Shown in pieces: positions 58,551 through 64,000 of a stretch of 64,000 nt of DNA; position 1 is the stretch's first letter, and every line of letters begins with the position of its first letter. Made by a program: the position numbers and the translations under genes. The stretch is from Saprospiraceae bacterium (GTDB lineage Bacteria; Bacteroidota; Bacteroidia; Chitinophagales; Saprospiraceae): positions 124,001-188,000 of the forward strand of contig JADJWN010000005.1 in NCBI GenBank assembly GCA_016716335.1. Direction: 5' to 3'. The notes under the pieces were generated by a model. That model ran no database searches, was not told where the DNA came from, and saw nothing but the letters and a program-made list of their open reading frames with translations.

Positions 58551-59356
58551 ATGAGAAATAGAATTTTAGCTATATCAGGAGGGCTTTTTGCTGTGGTACT
58601 GCTGTTATCCAACGCTACCGGAGTACCGCAGGCCGTAACAGGTGCGCCCGGTGAAAGCGGTCTTTCATGCAATGCCTGTCACAGTGGAGGGAATTTCAAT
58701 ACCACTATACAAACTCAGCTCATAAAAGACGGTGTACCTGTCAATGCTTATCAACCCGGTGAGTCCTATCAGCTGAGAGTGGTGGTCTCCGGCGACAACA
58801 ACCCCAAAGCGTACGGATTCCAATTGGTCGCACTCAGAGCGGACAATAATGCAGATGTGGGTGTATGGTCCAATCCCGGAGAAAGGGTGCGCACCCGAAA
58901 TCTGCTCAACAGAGTGTATCTCCAGCAATCCAGTCCCAAAGCTGACGGTATCTTCACAGCTCAGTGGAGAGCACCGATGACCGATGTGGGCCCGGTGAGA
59001 TTTTATTTCAGCGGACTTGCGGTCAATTCCAATGGCAATATCTCAGGGATCAGCACGATATGCAGAGCCTGACATTGGCTTCACCCGGCACTACCGGCAC
59101 CGATGAAATTTCCACTGAATATCCGTCACTCAAACTATTGTACAACCCGCATACTGCCGAAATATTCATACAATGTACTGATATGGATGCCTTGCAGGAT
59201 ATCAGGATATTTGATGCCACCGGCAAACTGACAGTATATGATAAAATTGCCGGGAACGCTGTGGATGTAAGCAGACTGAGCAGTGGAATGTATATCGCTG
59301 TATTATCCACCCGACAAGGGAGGCAGATCAGACAAAAAGTGCTGATAATCCGATAA
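58551..59356 (+). CDS. T9SS-secreted choice-of-anchor V / CxxCH protein, frameshifted
   Basis: From ATG 58551: signal peptide (ILAISGGLFAVVLLLS), then GAPGESGLSCNACHSGGNFN with a CNACH heme-like motif and a beta-sandwich (YQLRVVVSGDNNPKAYGFQL). This matches choice-of-anchor V proteins. The first frame ends at 59070-59072. The T9SS type A sorting domain (LKLLYNPHTAEIFIQC ... LSSGMYIAVLSTRQGRQIRQ) is in the next frame. The switch maps to GGG at 59046-59048; four G would join NSNGNISGDQHDMQSL. Whether the CxxCH binds heme is unknown. Confidence 0.85.
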
Positions 59357-59886
59357 CCTGAATTCAGTCAGTTACTATTCAACTATATTGCACCCGCCAT
59401 AGATTTTGTCATGTTTTCCACGGATTGCCGTCCTTGGTTACAGTTATTACACACCTCCGGGCTTATAACTGAATAGTTACTTTGGTTATTATAGCGTATC
59501 AAAGTAATTTCCAAAACTGCCGGTCTTATAACTTTCGGTTTTGTAATTCTAAATTGTTTCACTTGCCGGAATCTTACTTTGTAAATTTTTTTGATTTAAA
59601 ATTTCATCTGGATTTTAGATAATTAAGTTTTGTCCAATAGGAATTTTGCTATTGAAATGTTCCATCCTTAAAAGATTAAAAGCAGTCCAAAGTAATGACT
59701 GTAAATCAGGTTAAATCCGGATCAACTGTGGTTGGGTGCTGTTTTGGGGAAATGGTGGATGAGTATTCAGGATATGGGTCAATTCATACTTCCGGTTAAA
59801 GAATTCATAAATTGCGAAACAAAGCAGCGAAACCATACGTTAAGTTGCGGTATTTTGTACTTTTACACCCCGAATTTTAATATAAT
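59357..59886. other. 530-base intergenic region without recognised genes
   Basis: AT-rich. It has two loosely similar inverted segments (TTACTATTCAACTATA near 59371 and TATAACTGAATAGTTAC near 59465), an imperfect hairpin around CCGGTCTTATAACTTTCGG, and no clean TAnnTTTG promoter. The MoxR start ATG 59887 follows. Confidence 0.4.
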
Positions 59887-60855
59887 ATGAGCGTATTGTA
59901 TAAGTCAGAAGTTGAGGCGGTAGATGCCATGGCGCAGTCCTATGCCGGTTTGAAGAGTGAGATTGCCAAAGTGATTGTAGGTCAGGAAGATGTAGTAAAG
60001 GCTGTGATTATCAGTTTATTCAGCAATGGACACAGTCTGCTGGTAGGTGTACCGGGTCTGGCCAAAACTTTGCTGGTCAGTACCATAGCAGATGTGCTTG
60101 ACCTCGACTTTAAGAGGATACAGTTTACACCGGACCTCATGCCATCGGACATCACCGGATCAGAAATACTGGATGAAAGCAGGCATTTTAAATTCAATAA
60201 GGGACCATTATTTACCAACATACTTCTCGCAGACGAGATCAACCGTACCCCGCCCAAAACTCAGGCAGCACTGCTTGAGGCCATGCAGGAGAGAGCAGTG
60301 ACGGTATCCGGGGTAAGACACAGTCTGCCAAAGCCGTTTTTTGTATTAGCTACCCAAAACCCCATTGAGCAGGAAGGTACCTATCCACTGCCCGAAGCAC
60401 AGCTGGACCGTTTTATGTTTAATATTCCGCTGGATTATCCCAGTTATGAGGAGGAAGTGGATGTGGTCAAAAATACTACGTCAGATGAGCAATACGTATT
60501 GAAAAATGTACTGACAGGTGAGCAGATTCTGGCTTTTCAGACGCTGGTGAGAAAAATACCCATTGCGGACAATGTACTGGAGTATGCCGTGACTCTTGCC
60601 TCCAAAACGAGACCCAATACCGCAATGGCTACGCAGGAAGTCAACAACTATATCTCCTGGGGAGCAGGGCCTAGAGCTTCACAGTATCTTGTACTGGGAG
60701 CAAAATGCCATGCAGCCATAAGTGGTAAATATTCTCCGGATAAGGAGGATGTACAGGCTATCGCCAATTATGTATTGCGGCACAGGATTGTGCGCAACTA
60801 TAAGGCAGAAGCAGAAGGCATAACAGAGGAACAGATAATCCGCAAATTATTTTAA
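59887..60855 (+). CDS. MoxR family AAA+ ATPase
   Basis: 322 residues. Walker A GVPGLAKTLL, Walker B LLADEINRTPPKTQAALLEA, sensor 1 LATQNPIEQEGTYPLPEAQL and C-terminal lid ARPNT-like segment SKTRPNTAMATQEVNNYISW. MoxR ATPases are chaperones that activate partner proteins, usually with a VWA-domain protein encoded next door. No VWA gene is visible here; the next gene is convergent. Confidence 0.93.
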   Translation: MSVLYKSEVEAVDAMAQSYAGLKSEIAKVIVGQEDVVKAVIISLFSNGHSLLVGVPGLAKTLLVSTIADVLDLDFKRIQFTPDLMPSDITGSEILDESRHFKFNKGPLFTNILLADEINRTPPKTQAALLEAMQERAVTVSGVRHSLPKPFFVLATQNPIEQEGTYPLPEAQLDRFMFNIPLDYPSYEEEVDVVKNTTSDEQYVLKNVLTGEQILAFQTLVRKIPIADNVLEYAVTLASKTRPNTAMATQEVNNYISWGAGPRASQYLVLGAKCHAAISGKYSPDKEDVQAIANYVLRHRIVRNYKAEAEGITEEQIIRKLF

Positions 60856-60874
60856 CCCGATTTTTATTTCCTTT

Positions 60875-61513
60875 TCAGGATAAGTATTGTAATAGTTCCT
60901 CCATTTTCCGGAATGGTGTAGCTCCTTTGGCGGTAAACAGTTCTGCCGGAGTTTCAGCACTGTATCCGTAGCATTTCATTCCTGCCGCTCTTGCAGCTTC
61001 TGCACCATGTACGCTGTCTTCAATGACGATGCACCGGTCAGGAGTAGCACCCATGGTATGGCAGGCGAGCAAAAACAAATCAGGTTCGGGTTTGAATTTT
61101 TTGATATCATGACCGGAGAAGATGGATTCATCCGGAAAATAGCTTTTAAGTCCGGTAATTCTTAAATTTTCAAAGATTTTAATCCTGGGTCCGTTGGAGG
61201 CCACACATCTGTAATGGCCGGTCTGAAGAAGCACGGATTCCACCCCATCTACCTGTTTCAGTTCCTTCTCAAACAGCTCGGCACTCCGTCTTCGGTACAT
61301 TTTTTCTATATCCGTATCTTCCGGCACCGATACATTCTGATGTACATAACGTATGGAATCATAGATAGAGCCTCCTTTCAGAGCATGATATACCTCTTCG
61401 ACAGACAGGATTCCGCCCAGGTCCTGAATAATCTCCGTAAATGCCCTTGCACCTATCCATTCACTATCTACCAGAACGCCATCACAGTCCCAGATTATCA
61501 ATTGCTGATTCAT
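60875..61513 (-). CDS. HAD family phosphatase, beta-phosphoglucomutase-like
   Basis: 212 residues from ATG at 61513 (a TTG at 61519 is possible). Motif I DCDGVLVDSEW, motif II VASNGPRIKI, Lys in KKFKPEPDLF, motif III VIEDSVHGAEAARAAGM. Cap type C1. Subfamily IA acts on phosphorylated sugars or 2-phosphoglycolate; substrate unknown. Convergent with the MoxR gene (19-base gap). Confidence 0.9.
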   Translation of the reverse strand: MNQQLIIWDCDGVLVDSEWIGARAFTEIIQDLGGILSVEEVYHALKGGSIYDSIRYVHQNVSVPEDTDIEKMYRRRSAELFEKELKQVDGVESVLLQTGHYRCVASNGPRIKIFENLRITGLKSYFPDESIFSGHDIKKFKPEPDLFLLACHTMGATPDRCIVIEDSVHGAEAARAAGMKCYGYSAETPAELFTAKGATPFRKMEELLQYLS

Positions 61514-61771
61514 TGTCAATGATTCAAAATACGGTGCAAAGGTAGTGTATCACTTTTTCCCCGACTTAGTCCAAGGTAAATTTTTTATTAATTTAATGTG
61601 AGCTCAATATTATCTGAAAAGGCTGAATATTAGCGGATTATAAAATGCAGGTTAATATCGGATTAAATTTATTCCTAATGTTAAAAACATGTATATGCTC
61701 TCTAATTCCCTTTTAATATTTGCATCACTTTTAATAATCAGACACCCAAAACAGCCTTCAATCCTTAGTGT

Positions 61772-62830
61772 ATGAGAAAGAAAATTTTGCACATTGTAGG
61801 GTCACTCAATCAAACCCGGCAATTGTATAAAATTTCGCAGGAGATGCCGGAACATGACCATTATTTCACCCAGTTTTTTGGGAGTGGCAAAGTGTTCCGA
61901 TGGATAGCAGAAAGCGGGATGGTGGATTTTACCATCATGGGTACCAAAAGTAAATTCAGGCAGGATCAGCACGAGTTTCTGGAGCAGGTGGGTGCTCAGT
62001 ACGACTACCGGGGTTCCACTTTGGGATTCAAGTATGATCTGGTATTTATATGCAGCGATATGATTGTACCCAAGGAGATCCGGTATTCCAGAATCATATT
62101 TGTGCAGGAAGGAATGACAGATCCGCTTTCGTTCAAATCCAAACTGCTGAGAAAACTCAACATGCCTGCATGGACAACAGGGGATACCTCTCTCAACGGG
62201 ACTTCCAATCTTTGTGATATATATTGTGTAGCATCGGACGGTTATGCCCGATTCTTCAGCAGTATGGGTACGGACCGACGCAAGATTGTGGTCACCGGCA
62301 TTCCTAACTTTGACAATGCCGCTTCATTTCTTTACAATGATTTTCCCTACCGGGACTATGTACTGGTCTGCACTTCTGATATCCGTGAGACAGCAAGATT
62401 TGATGACAGGTTGGCCTTTCTGGATAAATGCAGGCAGATAGCCGGAGACAGGCAGGTTATATTCAAGCTGCATCCCAATGAAAAGGTGCATCGTGCTCAG
62501 AAGGAAATCCGTCAGGTTTTCGGCGATGATATCCAGATTTTTGCAAAAGGTAATACAGACCACATGATTGCCAACTGCAGCGAGCTCATTACTCAGTATT
62601 CGTCTGTGGTGTATATCGGGCTTGCTTTGGGCAAGAAAGTACATTCTTACTTTCCCATGGATCAGTTGCTTGAAAGAATGCCCTTGCAAAACGGAGGAAC
62701 CTCTGCCAAAAGAATAGCCGAAATAGCAAAGAAATTTCTGGAATTCAATGGTACAGGCATCGAACTGCTCAACAGTATGCAATACAAGCCGCTTTTTGAA
62801 ACCCAGACTCCGAGGATGATATATGAATAA
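61772..62830 (+). CDS. GT-B-like glycan biosynthesis protein
   Basis: 352 residues. N-terminal Rossmann-like KKILHIVGSLNQTRQLYKIS. The C-terminal half has IFKLHPNEKVHRAQKEI and ELITQYSSVVYIGLALGKKV, typical of GT-B folds in CDP-glycerol transferase, capsule and UDP-GlcNAc 2-epimerase-like families. No hydrophobic segments, so cytoplasmic. It overlaps the SpsF-like gene by 8 bases, so both work in one pathway for surface sugar assembly. Exact reaction unknown. A one-mismatch -7 box AATATTTG lies at 61715-61722. Confidence 0.65.
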   Translation: MRKKILHIVGSLNQTRQLYKISQEMPEHDHYFTQFFGSGKVFRWIAESGMVDFTIMGTKSKFRQDQHEFLEQVGAQYDYRGSTLGFKYDLVFICSDMIVPKEIRYSRIIFVQEGMTDPLSFKSKLLRKLNMPAWTTGDTSLNGTSNLCDIYCVASDGYARFFSSMGTDRRKIVVTGIPNFDNAASFLYNDFPYRDYVLVCTSDIRETARFDDRLAFLDKCRQIAGDRQVIFKLHPNEKVHRAQKEIRQVFGDDIQIFAKGNTDHMIANCSELITQYSSVVYIGLALGKKVHSYFPMDQLLERMPLQNGGTSAKRIAEIAKKFLEFNGTGIELLNSMQYKPLFETQTPRMIYE

Positions 62831-63617
62831 AACCGTTACCATAGTGCAGGCACGCATGTCCTCTACCCGACTGCCGGGCAAAGTGATGCTCCCCATATTG
62901 GGAAAATCCCTCCTTGAGCGGATGATGGAAAGACTGTACCGGTCTAAGCTGGCAGGAACCATTGTGGTAGCTACCACCGAAGATGGCGAAGATGATGTCA
63001 TTGCACAGTTATGTGCCGATAATGGCTGGAATTGTTTCAGGGGCGATAAGTATGACCTGTTAGACAGGCATTATCAGGCAGCAAAGCTCTATAATGCCGG
63101 TATTGTACTGAAAATACCTTCAGACTGTCCGCTGATAGATCACCGGATTGTTGACGAAGTAATAAAATATTTTCTAGACCATGATTGCGATTTTGTGAGC
63201 AATCTGCATCCTGCGACCTATCCTGATGGCAATGATGTAGAGGTGATGACCTTCGAAGCATTGGAGAAAGCATGGAGAGAAGCCACCAGAGACTTCGAAC
63301 GGGAACACACTACCCCGTATATCTGGGAACATCCCGAAAAATTCAGTACAGGAAATTTTGTGTGGCCTTCCGGCAGAGACTGGTCTATGTCTCACCGCTT
63401 TACCATAGACTATCCGGAAGATTATGCATTCATAAAAGCTGTATTTGAGGCGCTCTATCCTGATAACCCGGATTTTTCCTTAGAGGATATTCTGGATCTG
63501 CTGGGACAACGGCCTGACATTTATCAGATCAATGCCGCTTATGCCGGTGTCAATTGGTACAGACATCATCTGGAGGAACTGCATACGATCGATCATTCGC
63601 AAACCAAAATGATATAA
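62823..63617 (+). CDS. SpsF-like cytidylyltransferase/glycosyltransferase-family protein
   Basis: 264 residues. N-terminal nucleotidyltransferase motif IVQARMSSTRLPGKVMLPIL, then VVATTEDGEDDVIA and KIPSDCPLIDHRIVDEVI. This is the SpsF / CMP-KDO synthetase-like pattern. Likely activates an acidic or unusual sugar with CMP or transfers it to a surface glycan. Overlaps the preceding gene; a transketolase gene follows after 7 bases, so the three are one operon. Confidence 0.85.
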   Translation: MNKTVTIVQARMSSTRLPGKVMLPILGKSLLERMMERLYRSKLAGTIVVATTEDGEDDVIAQLCADNGWNCFRGDKYDLLDRHYQAAKLYNAGIVLKIPSDCPLIDHRIVDEVIKYFLDHDCDFVSNLHPATYPDGNDVEVMTFEALEKAWREATRDFEREHTTPYIWEHPEKFSTGNFVWPSGRDWSMSHRFTIDYPEDYAFIKAVFEALYPDNPDFSLEDILDLLGQRPDIYQINAAYAGVNWYRHHLEELHTIDHSQTKMI

Positions 63618-63624
63618 CCTTTTC

Positions 63625-64000
63625 ATGACGACAGAAAAAATACAATTTTTACAGCAGACCGCTCTAAAAGTAAGACATCACATCATCAATATGAGTACGG
63701 ACGGCGGGTGTTTTATCGGTGCTTCGCTTTCGTGTGCAGATATTATGGTTTATCTGTATTTTGAATATCTGAATCTGACCCCTGAGCAGCTGAATCATCC
63801 CGAAAGAGATTATGTTTTGCTGTCCAAAGGGCATGATGTGCCGGCGCTTTACGGCACTTTTGCGGAGCTGGGCTGGATTGAAAAAGATAGACTCAAAAAC
63901 CATCTCAGTACGAGAGACCACATATACTGGCATCCCAACAGAAATATTCCGGGTATAGAATTTCATTCCGGATCGCTGGGTCATGTACCCGCAGTAGGAC
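63625..64000 (+). CDS. Transketolase N-terminal (TPP-binding) subunit, partial
   Basis: ATG 63625, runs off the right end. 125 residues seen: KVRHHIINMSTDGGCFIGAS, then LLSKGHDVPALYGTFAELGW and EFHSGSLGHVPAVG, which are the thiamine diphosphate-binding N-domain motifs of transketolase. The N-terminal-only start suggests a split transketolase, but the C-domain is beyond the window. In this operon it probably makes or rearranges a sugar precursor, not central pentose phosphates (inference). Confidence 0.88.
   Translation, partial: MTTEKIQFLQQTALKVRHHIINMSTDGGCFIGASLSCADIMVYLYFEYLNLTPEQLNHPERDYVLLSKGHDVPALYGTFAELGWIEKDRLKNHLSTRDHIYWHPNRNIPGIEFHSGSLGHVPAVG

Overview
The window looks like chromosomal DNA from a Bacteroidota bacterium, most plausibly a Saprospiraceae/Chitinophagales-type organism (inference). 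The signs are type IX secretion (T9SS) sorting domains on four secreted proteins, promoters with the TAnnTTTG -7 box, few Shine-Dalgarno sequences, lipid-anchored periplasmic redox proteins, zinc-free L36 and S14, and atpD-atpC standing apart from the other ATP synthase genes.

Layout. 1-6.9 kb: the end of a T9SS cargo gene, two exported proteins, an asparaginase-domain protein, a TlpA-like thioredoxin, grpE-dnaJ, rlmD and a small conserved gene. 6.9-17.1 kb: a clade II-type nitrous oxide reduction cluster (Rrf2 regulator, heme-copper-oxidase-like membrane protein, cytochrome c, fasciclin protein, nosZ, a NosB-like membrane protein, nosL, nosD, nosF, nosY). It lies between two arrays of one interspersed hairpin repeat, which share a perfect 86-bp direct repeat. 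17.2-21.5 kb: a mini membrane protein, a glycosyltransferase, arfB, four tandem copies of a two-hairpin element with covarying stems, a long AT-rich intergenic region, and a helical-repeat gene of mosaic base composition. 21.5-25.5 kb: a reprolysin-like metalloprotease and a GNAT acetyltransferase. 25.6-44.2 kb: the complete str/S10/spc/alpha ribosomal supercluster, rpsL to rplQ, including short rpmD and rpmJ, with four internal promoters that share a leader motif. 44.2-64 kb: a lipoprotein, an M3 peptidase, atpC-atpD, a large PKD-type T9SS protein, an Lrp regulator divergent from rocD, two more T9SS proteins, an acyltransferase, a MoxR ATPase, a HAD hydrolase and the start of a surface-sugar locus (GT-B-like, SpsF-like, transketolase N-terminal).

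Several genes are broken by single-base length changes in short homopolymers: tlpA-like, secY, atpD, the gene at 56.1 kb and the gene at 58.6 kb. The large T9SS gene has an in-frame stop. secY and atpD are essential or core genes and every break is of the same kind, so the most economical reading is residual consensus error of a long-read assembly rather than decay.

The best candidates for undescribed biology are the covarying two-hairpin array at 18.6-19.2 kb beside a mosaic gene, and the hairpin-repeat arrays that bracket the nos cluster.
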